Of a stretch of DNA of 64,000 nt, positions 42,898-53,944 are shown one piece after another (position 1 is the first letter of the stretch; every line of letters begins with the position of its first letter). The notes beneath the pieces are model-generated. The model searched no databases, was not told the origin of the DNA, and worked only from the letters and a program-made list of their open reading frames with translations. Location of the stretch: the NCBI GenBank assembly GCA_008704415.1, contig VXIS01000239.1, forward strand, positions 1 through 64,000. Direction: 5' to 3'. Origin of the DNA: Sphaerosporella brunnea (taxonomy: Eukaryota > Ascomycota > Pezizomycetes > Pezizales > Pyronemataceae). Both the position numbers and the translations under genes were made by a program.

Positions 42898-43566
42898 ATG
42901 CGTGCCTCTGCTTCTGTCTTCGCCCTCTTGGCTTTCGCTGCCTCTACTCTGGCCTCCTCTGAGTTCAACCTGGGCTCACTGGAACCGATCTCAAAGTCCG
43001 AGGTCACCTCCGACTGCTACGCCGCATACACCACCCCGCTCGCCGGCTGCACTTCCTCCACGTCCACCACCTGCAGCGCCGAATGCATCTCCTCCATCAG
43101 CAGCGCCTCCACGCTGATCCAGGAAGACTGTGCCGACGCCTTCGTCGGCGTGGACTCGCTGCTCAGACGCACCGTTGACGGCGGTCTGCTCTCGATCCTC
43201 TGCCCCTCGGCGGTGGTCCAGGTGATCGACTCGACGATGGTCGCGCCCAGCGTTCTCAGCACCACCATCTACGCCGCAGCCTCCATGGCCACCGCGGGGG
43301 TGGACAGCGCCATCGAAACCGACAGCGCGAGCGCGGCAAAGACCAGCGGCACACCGTTGGCTGTAGACACGGCGCCTACCCCGACCGCTGGGATGAGCGG
43401 GACCAGCCTGCAGCCGTTGTTTGCCAGCGCGACGGCCAGCGCTTCGGGCTCTGCAGCGGGGGCGAGCGGCGTTTACGCAAATGCGGCTGCTGGATCGGCG
43501 CGCGTCAAGCGGTGGGCGGTTGCGGGTGTTGCGGCGGTGTTGGGCGCGGCGGTGATGACGGCATGA
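42898..43566 (+). CDS. secreted, probably GPI-anchored cysteine-containing protein
   Basis: The product is 222 aa from an ATG at 42898 in the context taatcATG; the frame is open upstream but codes for nothing convincing there. A signal peptide is clear (MRASASVFALLAFAASTLAS). Six cysteines lie within about residues 40-102 (SDCYAAY, GCTSS, TTCSAEC, EDCADA, ILCPSA), enough for three disulfides. The rest is Ala/Ser/Thr-rich and likely O-glycosylated. The C-terminus (VKRWAVAGVAAVLGAAVMTA), preceded by small residues, looks like a GPI attachment signal. No intron. A cell-surface protein; specific function unknown. It is not a CFEM protein, which would have eight cysteines. Confidence 0.7.
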   Translation: MRASASVFALLAFAASTLASSEFNLGSLEPISKSEVTSDCYAAYTTPLAGCTSSTSTTCSAECISSISSASTLIQEDCADAFVGVDSLLRRTVDGGLLSILCPSAVVQVIDSTMVAPSVLSTTIYAAASMATAGVDSAIETDSASAAKTSGTPLAVDTAPTPTAGMSGTSLQPLFASATASASGSAAGASGVYANAAAGSARVKRWAVAGVAAVLGAAVMTA

Positions 43567-43976
43567 TCGCGATGGCTGAGCGGGCTCGCCCATGCGTTTT
43601 TGCTATGCATACCGGACTGTGCATGACTGCTCTTTCCTTACCAATCTCGGGCCTCGCGCGGTGGGCATTTTTTTTTTTTTTTCCGTTTAGCGTAAAATGT
43701 GTTTTCCTTAGGGAGGCCTGGTGAGAAGGGAATTCAATCAGCGGCATGGGCGGAGTTTTTGGCTTTTTTTTTTTTTGTTTCGCCTTTTTTGCCGCTTAGT
43801 GCTTAGTGCGTCGGGGCTTCCGAGGCGCGCGCTGGGATGCCGGCAACTCGTGCCGGCTTTCCAGTTCGAGGTTTTATTATACTCTGGACATGCTTAAACT
43901 GAAGGTTAATACCTAACGCGAGATGGAGACACATGGTGGGGACTACTCACACCCTCATTCATGGATACGTTAGCTA

Positions 43977-44288
43977 CCGTAGAAACTCACTTATAAGAGA
44001 CACCCTCTTTTTGGACTAGCGTTGTTCAAGGGATGCGCTAACCGCTTTGGTAATGGTCCAATACAAACTTAGTGTTGGGTCGAAAACAGATGGTATCAAA
44101 GTCATTGTGGTGAGCGAGATGGAGTTGAGAGGTTTAAAACAATATTCAGATGCTGCTCGCCATCTACTGCCAGTGTTCGGTGTGCTATGCATCGCTATCC
44201 TCTTTAGGCACCTTAGACATCAAGCCCTGCTAGCTTGCATACAGACTAGTCCAAAAAGAGGGGGTCTCTTGTAAGTGAGTTTTTACGG
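43977..44288. mobile_element. MITE with ~43-bp terminal inverted repeats
   Basis: The left end ccgtagaaactcacttataa and the following gagacaccctctttttggac are mirrored at the right end (gtccaaaaagagggggtctc, then ttgtaagtgagtttttacgg). The mirror has four mismatches or so. TA precedes the left end, but the right flank is ct, so the target duplication is not intact. Length about 312 bp, no coding capacity. The long TIRs fit a Tc1/mariner/Fot-type derivative. Confidence 0.75.
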
Positions 44289-44294
44289 CTGCTG

Positions 44295-45870
44295 GTTTTT
44301 TGAAGAACACCCACCAATATTATACTCCATTCCGTAGCGCGTTTCTGATATACGGCGGAAACACCAGTCCATGGGCTTTTGAGATTGGAAGGGCGCGGAT
44401 CGGCGGAATGGGCTGTGCCACCCTCGCCGTGAAGGCTGCCCAGCGTCCCTCGCCGCGGGAGTGTGTATACACACCGCTGGCTTACCATATGTATTTCAAT
44501 CAGCCCAGCTCGGCAACTGGGCCGACACGAGTGAGCTTTCGCCATCCAAACCGCATTGCTATCCTTTTCCTGCAAAAAAAACGGACAAAGCACAATTCTC
44601 CGGTTTGGCAGCCGGGATCCACAAAAGGGTTCGTGCACTGCACAGTTTGCTTACATAATCCCCCACAACCGCCCTCTTTGCTGCTGCTCCTTCGCTCCGA
44701 CGACATACTCGCACTCCCGGAGAGCGACTGAGATCCAGAGCCTTTGTTGAGCGACCAGGCGGTGGGAAAAATAGCTGCGGCCCGCCGGAGGGGGGTTATA
44801 TACCCCGATCACACTCCTACCAGCCGAGGCCGACTCCGCTAGTCGTCAGAGCTGGAAAAAAAAAAAAAAAGCTGCCTAAGGCCCGAGATACTTCTTTCCG
44901 GCGATGCACGTTGGGTTCCTCTCCTTTTGCATCCATCCATGGGTGAACGACGAGGCTTCTTTCGCCTTTCGGCGGGATACTCGGGCCTGCTTGCGTTGAT
45001 GACAGATGCGAGTGATCGCGTAGCAGGCGCTCATGAGGTCTCACTCGGTTTTAGGTCCCACCGTGGATTTTCGCTTTGGAGCTTGTAACCAAGTGGAGAG
45101 TTTGCCCCACAGCAGATGAAAGGCGCCCGCTCGAGGTCGAGGACAAGCGAGGTCAACAGTGAACCCTAGGTCTCCTCGCATGGCAAACATGGGATCCATT
45201 CGGCCACAGGTCTTCACCTACTCCGGGCACCAGACCCCTAGGCTCCCACGCGCAATTGAACGGACTGGGAGCGCTGCCCCTGAGCTTGCGAGAGTGGGGT
45301 TTGATCCGCATTGGAGGTGGTGGTCAATGAACGCAGCGTCGCTTGGTGAGAAGTTGATGGCGGCGAAAGCTTCCTGCTGACTGGATCTAGGCAGAGCGCC
45401 ATCTGGAGATCTGGTTCTGCCGGTCAAACACGTGCACGTTGTTGGGCAGCGGTTGCTTTTCTTCGATGTATCTCCGCCGGGGACATTGCGTCAACAGCAA
45501 CGGCGTTGCAGGAATGCCGGGTGGTGTCGCTGGCGGGCTGCTGCCTACTCCTGTGCATGGATCCGTACAGCTCAGTGCACACGTCCCATGCTCGATATTG
45601 ATATTGCAGTTCAGAAACATCGTTGGGGGGGGGGGGGTGGAGGAAACCCCCGCAACGAAGAGCGCGAGTCACGATGTTTGTGGTCAAAAACCAACGCAAG
45701 AAGTTCAATTACTCATGCTTGACGGGCTATTGCTATTGCTGCCACGCTTTTACACCCAAACCCATCCCCCCCCCCCCCCCAGTCCGCTCCTCTCCGATTC
45801 GAAACGAAAAAAACAAAAAAAAAAAAAAAACATAGCTCTCCCCACCACCTCCTCCTCCGTTTCTCCCACG
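44295..45870. other. no confident gene; homopolymer runs
   Basis: An A run at 44854-44869, a G run at 45624-45635 and a C run at 45768-45780 are present. Frames are short and overlapping. Confidence 0.45.
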
Positions 45871-45877
45871 CAAAAGT

Positions 45878-46096
45878 TCAACCGGAATAACACTTCCCTT
45901 CCACACACAGCTTTCCGATCGGACAACAAACCCCCACAAATCCCGGGGGGAAGAGGCAGCAATAAAAGCCCTTCTCGCAGGACTTCTGGAAGCACATTTT
46001 GGGCGGAGCGTCGGCGGCGGTGGCGGTGTCGGAGAGGGGTACACTGGCCGAGCAGGCGATCAGGGTGAAGGTCAGGATCAGGACCTGGGATTTCAT
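45878..46096 (-). CDS. small secreted cysteine-rich protein, effector-like
   Basis: 72 aa from an ATG at 46096. The signal peptide is MKSQVLILTFTLIACSASVP. The mature part is about 50 residues with eight cysteines in the order C-C-CC-CC-C-C: MCFQKSCEKGFYCC, GVCC, KLC, KC. Spacing is C-x4-C-x5-CC-x9-CC-x5-C-x4-C. The two CC pairs recall granulin/knottin-like folds, but I cannot assign it to a family. All eight cysteines can pair. Such proteins in fungi are typically secreted effectors or antimicrobial/surface proteins. That is inference from the architecture. No intron. The short length and overlapping frames on the other strand are the main caveats, yet the signal peptide and cysteine spacing are unlikely by chance. 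Confidence 0.65.
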   Translation of the reverse strand: MKSQVLILTFTLIACSASVPLSDTATAADAPPKMCFQKSCEKGFYCCLFPPGFVGVCCPIGKLCVEGKCYSG

Positions 46097-46109
46097 CGTG
46101 GCGTGTTTT

Positions 46110-47890
46110 GTGAGCGAGTTGAGACGTTGGGATCGAGGCGGGTGGTGAGCAAGTCAGGCCAGAGGTGGGGGTTTATCAACCATGGGGAGGGGGATTTGAG
46201 CTGCACCGTCGCCGTGGCTGCTCGCTGGAAACTTAGTTTCGATACGAGGTCAGGCGATACATCATACCTCTTTTGTGTGCTCGAGCGGGAGCAGTTCTCG
46301 CCGGGTGATTGCAGAGAAAGCTAGCATGCCAAAGCCTAGGCGGTCCATGCATCACTTCCTGGGGCTTGAAGCGAATGCAAAAGAAAGCCCTCGTAGTGCA
46401 GTGGTACAAAAGAAATATAACCCATTAGGGGATGTGTGTATGGTGCTTCCAATTGAGCTCGCGCTCAACTGTCCCCCAAGGGCACGAATACGAGGAGCCC
46501 AGCACTCACATCGCCGCTCCGGGGCTTTCTGAGGGAATACAGTGGTACACCGTGAGTGATTGCTGCCTTTTTTGATCGAGGGAATCATGATGGATCACTC
46601 CACGACTGAGGAGTCGAGTTCTAGAGCCTCGCTTTGCTCAGTACTGCACTGAAGCATACAGTGCCGGTGCTCCGGGCAGCGGCTTACAGGGGGTGGGCGA
46701 TGCGTATGCAGCATCAATGAAGCATGACTGGGGCGACCACGGAACAAGCGGAGCCCCACATGTGGGAAGGTTTATCGGCCACTGGAATCTACCAGTCGAA
46801 TTAATGGCAACTCGCTGAATTGCTTCCTAGTGACCGACCCTGCGGTGTAGCGAAATCAATGATGAGGCATAGACATGCCGAACCAAGAAGTGCGAAGCGA
46901 GGACAGCTCCGCGAAAGGCTACAACCACTCGGAGGCGGCGATGGGGTGGCGATGCCGCATCAATACAGCATCAAATGGTAGGACTGAACATGCGAGCCGG
47001 GTGTTCTCGAGAGAGCCTTGGAGAGGTGTACGGGCAACTTGAACGCCGTAACGAGCTAGTGATCTCGGTTCTTTGTCGAGGAGCCACTGCAAGGAAATAG
47101 TGTAAATTATCTCATGAACTTGGGTCTCGCACTGGTGATAGAGTGACCGGCTGGGAGCAACTTGAAGCGGGCGTCTAGAGAGGTGCAGGTGGCTTGATTA
47201 ACTCAGTGAATGGAGCAGCACTGACAGTTCAAGTTAGCGTTTTCGATTGTTGCAAGCAGGCGTGCATCGGCATACAACATCCTCGGCTTCCCATGACTGT
47301 GCGCGTGGACGCACAGCTTGTCGGCATGCTATTTCATCGAGCGGTCTTGCGAGTCGGAAACTTTAAAAATTGTGGAACTACGGCATGTAGAGTACTGTCA
47401 GCTCGTACACTCCTCGGAATGTATGTAGGTGTCCCCTCACGCGCTTGTGGCCGGCACCTCGTGGAACTTGAATCTGTACGATCACGCTTGCGCTATATCT
47501 ATGTGACATAACGCGTTGTGCCGTTGGTACAGCAGGTGATGCTTTACGGGGCTTTAATACCACCTACCCCGACGTTAGAAACTGCTTCAAGCTGTTACCT
47601 CGGATATGCAACTACTAGTATTGGGAATTATGTGCATAATAATGCTCCGTCATACCCACCGCACTGGCTCAAGCTCAGGCTTGAAACAACCTTGTTCCGA
47701 TGAAAAGTGAAAGTGCAATATGATTAGAAGGAAAGAGAGGCTGTTTGATTAATCATTGCTTGGGTTCACTCTGTACCTATGGTGCACGCGGTCTAGAAAG
47801 AGTGTGTAAGAAGATACGCTGTGCACCCGCCCCACCAGATTCACACTGCCAGCCCAAATGGTACTACGTCAACGGGAGGAACCGAACCGG
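46110..47890. other. no confident gene
   Basis: A 105-aa plus frame at 47194-47511 is the longest, without motifs. A tRNA-A-box-like stretch near 46395 (cgtagtgcagtggtac) has no matching downstream arms. Confidence 0.4.
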
Positions 47891-47899
47891 ACTGCCTAT

Positions 47900-48190
47900 A
47901 AACAGGGAAAGCGGTGGCGTCCCGCTTCTTCCGACTACGACTCGGAAAAGCCCCTATCTACAAAATACGGGCCACAGGGAGGATGACAAGTGCTGATGGT
48001 GCGGCGGAGGAGCAGTCCAGACGCGCGATCGCCTCTTTAAGTTCTGCTAGAAGTGGAGATACGAACAGACAATCCTTTGCAAGGCAGTAAAGGATGCAAC
48101 AAAAGAGAAGGGACAGAAGCGGTGGCCTGCTACGTCCACCACCGCTCTTTTGCCGGATGATAGCTGTAATGGATTTCCTAAACACTACTA
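47900..48190 (+). mobile_element. degenerate LINE 3-prime fragment
   Basis: The sequence reads DDKCWWCGGGAVQTRDRLFK, an in-frame stop where a related copy has KFCKRW, then CKAVKDATKEKGQKRWPATS and TALLPDDS. It parallels the copy at 50830 (DDECWWCNSG, GQKRWSATATSALLADDR). This places both in one LINE lineage with the C-terminal zinc-knuckle region of fungal non-LTR elements. Confidence 0.6.
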
Positions 48191-48199
48191 AAGTTGGAG

Positions 48200-48800
48200 C
48201 TTGGCCCAATACGGGCCTCATGTCACGATAACCGCTGTTTTCTCATATTTCTTCAGTTTAAGTCCTGTCACGAATTCCTTGTTGCGCTTTCTTGCCCACC
48301 TGGTCTGATTTCTATGGTTCCTCTAGAAGGGCCGCAGGCCCCAGGAGTCGCCTCCACCGAAGGGGTTTCTTCTCTCTTAAATTTGCTTAAAACCCTAATC
48401 CAGGGATAACGGAACCGTTTTTGTACAACAGCTCCACCACAGCTCAGTTTTGTTTAGATAGGCGAATCAACAAAAAAAGAGTACCAGAAGGCCCAGGCGA
48501 ATTTTTCTCTCTCACTTAATGGTTTTCATATCCATAGATTGATTTTTGGACATCTGGTGCATAGGACGGTTTTCACCATACAAAGTGCTCGACTTTCGTT
48601 TTCTAAAAAATTTGTTCTCATTTCGGCACGATACAATAAATATGTTCCATGAACCCCTTCTCCGGCTCTTCGCCGTAACATATTTTGATTATCTATCCGG
48701 TGGCTGGATGGTGAGCCTTACGGTCGCTTTTTTACCTCCCTTTATAGAGTGCGTATACTAATAGTAGAGAGGCGGCTTCCTATATCCTCGCCCTCTGTTA
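48200..48800. other. no gene seen; AT-rich
   Basis: Short plus-strand frames only. Confidence 0.45.
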
Positions 48801-48804
48801 ATAA

Positions 48805-49738
48805 ACAAGTGAACATCCGTGTGGTGGCCACACGGTGTGCAGTCATTAGTACAGCGCCACTTAATATAAAGTCATATGTACTAGAGTACGTTGCAATCAG
48901 GGCATCGCTAAAGCTCCTCCCCACAATGCTCCGGCCAATCACAACTAATCACTCAGCCGGTGGTAGGAAAATGTTTCGGGTTTTCCGCGTTGCGCCACCA
49001 GGCGCCACCATGGGAGCCACCGCACGCTCAATTTGCTCTATGTATATAGACGAGTGAACACCCGTGTGGCGACCACACGGTGTGCAGTCATTAGCACAGC
49101 GCCACTTAATGTAAAGTCATATGAACGTTGCAGTCAGGGCGTATGTGTGTGAAACACGGCGCAGTAAGGTAAAGAGAGCAGGTAGTGGGTTGGGGTCGAG
49201 GAGGCAAGACCGTCTCACTTCACCGCTAGCACCCGCACGGATGAATACAATTCTATTCAATTTCACAACCATCTACAAATCTAGCATTGTGTACAGCAGC
49301 GCAGTCGCTCCGCAAGATCGTCGCTCAAGCTCCTCCACGGCTCCGCTCCACAATGCGCCCCGCATCACAGATAATCACTCGGCTGCTTAGGTTTCCGTGC
49401 TTAGCCACCGTGTTTAGCCACCGGGTGCCACCGTGTTTGCGGCTCCAACTGCTCTATATATATAGTGATAGGGACACGGGGGGAGATGACGGGGGGTAGT
49501 GAAGCTGGGTGGTTGGAAGGTCGTGGAGAGGTTGCGGTAGAGGATGGGCGGATTTCTGAGGATGACGTCAAGCGTTGATTCACAGCTAGCACTCGTACTA
49601 ATTCAACCTGCATTCTAGCACCTGCCACTACGCTCCTCCACAATGCGCCCCGCATCACAGATAATCACTCGGCTCTTTGGGTTTTCTGTGCTTAGCTTAG
49701 CCACCGGGCGCCACCGACTTTGAGGCTCACTTTGCTCT
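48805..49738 (-). repeat. dispersed repeat family A, locus 2 (array of about three units)
   Basis: Units begin gtgaacacccgtgtgg with a small palindrome (ccgtgtgg...ccacacgg) and continue acagcgccacttaat. They carry gagcctcc-type and ggcgccacc blocks and end tttgctctatatatag or similar. Unit starts are visible near 48809 and 49037, and a shortened unit near 49466. This is the reverse orientation of locus 1. Confidence 0.75.
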
Positions 49739-49739
49739 A

Positions 49740-49991
49740 CCGCATAAACTCTCAAGCAAGAGACTCGACGGCGCGAAAAGAGTAGTAGGAAAAGGCGGGA
49801 GCCGAGTGAAATCTTACTGCCCGAGTGTGTTGCGGCGCCGTTGCCGGTCACAGTCGCGCGTTTTGAGATCTCGGCTGCTTGCTCACCACTGCATAAATCT
49901 GCGAATCAGGTCGTACATTCCACCACCACCTCACGCCTTTTCCTACTACTCTTTTCGCGCCGTCGAGTCTCTTGCTTGCGATTTTATGCGG
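49740..49991. mobile_element. MITE with ~57-bp near-perfect terminal inverted repeats and TA target duplication
   Basis: ccgcataaactctcaagcaa and the next ~37 bp (including gagactcgacggcgcgaaaa and gagtagtaggaaaaggcg) are mirrored at 49935-49991. TA flanks both ends (49738-49739, 49992-49993). Length 252 bp. It sits exactly in the TA-rich end (tttgctctatatatag) of a family A unit, splitting it, so it is the younger insertion. Confidence 0.85.
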
Positions 49992-49999
49992 TATAGTAT

Positions 50000-50820
50000 A
50001 TATAGTGATTTAAACTATCATATGATGTCTCGTGTGACACGGCGAGACGTTAGGGTTTGGTTTGTAGCAGCAACTAGCCGAACTTCTTCGCTTAAACGAG
50101 GAGACTTGGGCTGGGATGCTATCGATGCTTTGACTCTTTGTAAACAAACGCTTTCCTGCTCACATCATCACCTCTTCTGTCATAAGGTTTACATCGCAGG
50201 TTGCTCACCTCCGGAGATGTAACACAATGGCTGATCGTGCAAAATCAAAAACCTAACCCAAGACTCATCCTTTCTCACTCGGTGCAATATTGTTAGTGGT
50301 GAGAAAACATGTGCATGAATGTTGATGGGTGGAGCGTGCTCTAGGAGCCCGCCTGCTCTGCTCAAGCACGCTCAGGTATCGGTAGAGGCAAGGTGTGGGT
50401 CTGGCGCTCTCAGAATTGATTGATTGGAGTTGCTGACCGATCTCCAGTACAAAATCAAATGCTCTGAAGTCTACTTTAGGGTGGGCAGCTCATACAATAT
50501 CACTCGGAAACGGCGGCGGTACCCTCTTCCCAGTCACGCTGACCTTCTCAAGCGCTTCCTTCCCCACACTGCAAGCGAAACTGGGAAGCATCCAGCCCTC
50601 TTTGGGCACCGCGGTACTTACCAGTGGTCGTGCATGGATACGGAGAGCTTTTGGCTCCTGGGTTTTCCTTAGCGCGCGTCGTCAAGTCCGGGCCGCAGTA
50701 GATAGAGGTACGGAGTCACGAGCTTAGCTTTGACGTACTCTAGAAGCCTGTAAATACACGGAACGGCTTTGCGCGAGGGGTCCCTGGCGAAGTGATTGAC
50801 ATCCATATTATGTGGATATA
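50000..50820. other. no confident gene
   Basis: A plus frame at 50424-50672 has no recognisable features. Confidence 0.4.
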
Positions 50821-50829
50821 TCATGGCTG

Positions 50830-51215
50830 CCGGTAGGAAAAGGTCAGCCATCGGTGAATCACCTGATCACTACGGCCTCCAATGTTCAACGTCGTCGCGG
50901 CCAGAACGAAGAAGCTCGCTTCTATCAGCTCCGCACCGGCAAATCGCCCACAGGCTCGTACCTCTTCAGGACAGGCCGCCGGGCGGATGACGAGTGCTGG
51001 TGGTGCAACAGCGGCGCCATCCAGACACAAGACCACCTTTTCAAGTTCTGCAAGAGGTGGAAAAATGAGCAGAGGGTGCTTTGGAAAAGGGTATCGGAGG
51101 ATACAAAAAAGGGTGGGCAGAAGCGGTGGTCAGCTACGGCGACCTCCGCTCTGCTCGCCGATGACAGGTGCACGGGGGACGTACGTATTCTGTCTTGTAA
51201 GCAGCGGAGTATCCT
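50830..51215 (+). mobile_element. LINE 3-prime fragment with an open C-terminal frame
   Basis: One frame is open over NVQRRRGQNEEARFYQLRTG, SYLFRTGRRADDECWWCNSG, AIQTQDHLFKFCKRWKNEQR, VLWKRVSEDTKKGGQKRW and SALLADDRCTGDVRILS. The C-x2-C...H-x4-C knuckle is intact. This matches the end of fungal Tad-clade LINE polyproteins. It is less decayed than the copy at 47900. Upstream reverse transcriptase is not present. Confidence 0.65.
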
Positions 51216-51532
51216 TCGAACGGTGACGGCAACAAAAAGCGGAAATCGACATCTTATCATATCACCCGGTAGCTCTCCGCCCTCGTGGGATTGTGTGCGT
51301 GTGGAAAACGCTGGGTTTCAAACCGGGGTGTAACTTCTAGCCCTCACCGCCGGGAGATTCAGAGGCCTGCCTCCTCCCGCGGCTTCGATCCGCCCACTTT
51401 CCTTACAAAGCGAGCAGAAACTCGATTCTTATCAAAAACACGCCCGAAGGCACAAAGCCAAAAACCGAACACAGAACACACCGACCAACCCAACTTGGAT
51501 TTGTCCGCGACTGGCTAGCTACCTCTTCTGGC

Positions 51533-51684
51533 CACATAGCAAACATCTGCTCGGAGGGTTCTGCCGAGTGTTTATAAGCAGCCTTACCGCGGGGGCATTT
51601 CCACACCAGCAATGCCCCGCAAGACGAACCGTGCAGAGTGTTGCCCTCCGAAAATGAGTTCCTGGTCACGCATATCTCAGTCAT
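51533..51684 (-). CDS. candidate first exon, unknown gene
   Basis: A minus-strand ATG at 51684 (context tcaacaATG) encodes MTEICVTRNSFSEGNTLHGS, CGALLVWKCPRGKAAYK and EQMFAMWPEE. It stops at a GTAGCT donor near 51532. The leader and composition are gene-like, but I cannot place the next exon with confidence (an acceptor near 51410 is possible). No family recognised. Confidence 0.22.
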
Positions 51685-51689
51685 TGTTG

Positions 51690-52635
51690 ATGGTGGTGTG
51701 GCTGGTTGTTCGCTTGTAGTCTTCAGAGAATGTATATATCATGTGGGGTACTGTAGCGGACGTTGGGGGTGGTACATCACCGGTCACCGGGCTGTTCCAA
51801 AGTGAAAACCTGCCCCGTTCGTCGCCGTCACTTCATCTCTGTACCCAAAATATAACATGTGACCGGAGCACTGTACTAACAGAAAAAGATGCCACTATCG
51901 GGTAAAAACCATGCAGAATTTTGCTACCGGTAGAACAAAAAGCAACTCGGACCCGGAACCTGAACCGCGGCTTTTGATAGAAAACTGAACCCGGACCCGC
52001 ACCACCGGGTCAGTGCAAGTTGACGGGGGGAAACACCCGCAGCCAGACGGGGAGGTAGAGGTGAAAGGTGGATGGAGGAGAGAAAGCAGGTAGAGGCAGA
52101 GATTGGATGGCGAAGAAAGAAAGCAGCGGCTAGCTCTACCAACAGTCATCAGGATCGCTCCTCGCACTGCAGTTTGCATCGATATGTCACTCGATAGGCG
52201 TCTTCACGACGCACGCTGCCACTCAACAATGTGCTTCGAGTGATCCTTGTCACTCGAACATGTGTTCTTTCAGCTACCTCTGTGACCGAACCGGCGTTCC
52301 ATCGCATTTTGCTGTCACCTCTGGGCCCCGCACCTTCCAAAATACGGGGCACCCAAAGCAGTGTACTATCCTCAACGTTCGCTACAGTGGACTGCGCTGT
52401 CCAGGATTGTTGGTGATGTGTGATGGTGCGGGTGAGCGGACAGCGGATATGGCGGTGTTGTACACGCAACTCGAGCCGGAGTAAAATTTTGAAGTTAGTG
52501 CTGCGGGGCGGGGTTGATGATGGGATGCAGTATGTAACCATACCTAGCGGATTGCATGCATTTCGACGGATATGTGTGTCGAAGAGAGGTGACATAGAGA
52601 AGTACAAAACATGCAGTGCACCCACCGATCCGTAT
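51690..52635. other. no confident gene; proline-box and C-rich repeats on the minus strand
   Basis: ccgggtccg-type words recur near 51950-52010. Frames on both strands are short. Confidence 0.4.
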
Positions 52636-52639
52636 CTAT

Positions 52640-53285
52640 CCCTATATAGAGCAGTTGGTGTGGCGGTTTACGGTGGCGTCTACCGGTGTGGCGGTTTCTG
52701 GAGGCTCAAGCGAAGCGAGCGCTACCATTCTGGAGCGAAGCCGTGGAGGAGCTTTAGCGACGATACTGCGGAGCGACTATGCCGCCATATGCCTATGCTA
52801 TGCAATGCTGAGTGATTAGCTGTGATTGTGCAGCGCATTATGGAGCGCAGCTCTAGGATCTGCAGCGAAGCCGTGGAGGAGCGTAGTGGCAGGTGATAGA
52901 CTGTTATAGAATTGCATACCGTGCGGGCTGAATTAATACCAGTGCTATCTGTGAATCAACACTTGACTTCATCCTCAAAAATCCGCTCATCCTCTACCAC
53001 CCCCAACCTTTCCACCAACTTCCAACTACCGTCATCTCTCCCCGTGTCCCTATCTATATATCCATAGAGCAAAGTGAGCGTGCGGTGGCTCCCACGGTGA
53101 CACCCGGTGGTGCAACGCGGAAAACCCGAAAAATTTTCTACTACCGGCTGAGTGATTAGTTGTGATTGGGCGGCGCGTCGTGGAGCGGAGCCGTGGAGGA
53201 GTTTTAGCGACGACACTGAATGAAAGCAATTGCGCCGTGTTTTCACACACATACGCCCTGACTGCAAGTACGTACAAAAAGCACA
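52640..53285 (+). repeat. dispersed repeat family A, locus 3
   Basis: Shares ctgagtgattagctgtgatt, tggagcgaagccgtggagga, a ctatatatccatagagcaaa-gtgagcgtgcggtggctccc stretch and acacacatacgccctgactg with locus 1, in the same orientation. Unit order resembles locus 1 at about 35930-36590, but internal segments differ by indels. Confidence 0.75.
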
Positions 53286-53944
53286 AAACACAAGGTGCTC
53301 CTCACGAGCTCGAGATTCAGCCTCCACCTCAAGGCCCATCTGGTTCACATGGATGCTCTCTCCTTTCTTGCTGTTAATCAAGCAAGTCTGCATAACTGTA
53401 TCATGTCGCTGGTTGCCTTTCAACCAATGCTTCATAGAATGCGACGTCGTTTCGTGGGACCGAGTGACACCTCATGGTGGCAACATCGAACAACCAGCTA
53501 TGATGCGACCAAATATTGCCACAGCCCCCCGATCACTCCATAATTGTGGGCCAAAACAACCCCTCTTACCCGGCCTTCAGATAACTATTGATACCGCCCG
53601 CTCACACCTCCTTCCATCTCGGCTGGGGATGCCCCTATCTCCACAGGGACGCCATCTTTACTGAGAATATCCTTTCCGGGTCTTCGATTCGCATACGCAA
53701 GAGGCGGAGCCGTGCATTTTCACCGCTCACTCTAAGGTAATCTGCCGGACGCCTTTCCCTGGTCCGCCACCCCGCTGCGATGAAGCGGCGGCTCGTGAAC
53801 TACCATCTGCGGGCTTTATATCATTGAAAACGGGGAGGCAGGGGTTTTTTAAGGCAACATCGGCGGCGGAACAAAAAAATCTTGCTGTTTGGCTGCTTGC
53901 GAGGCCGTGGGATTTGCTTTCTTCGCTGTGCGCTTCACCGCCAC

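Noticed and set aside
46390..46460. possible tRNA (A-box-like agtgcagtggtac)
   Set aside because: No anticodon arm, T arm or acceptor pairing could be formed.
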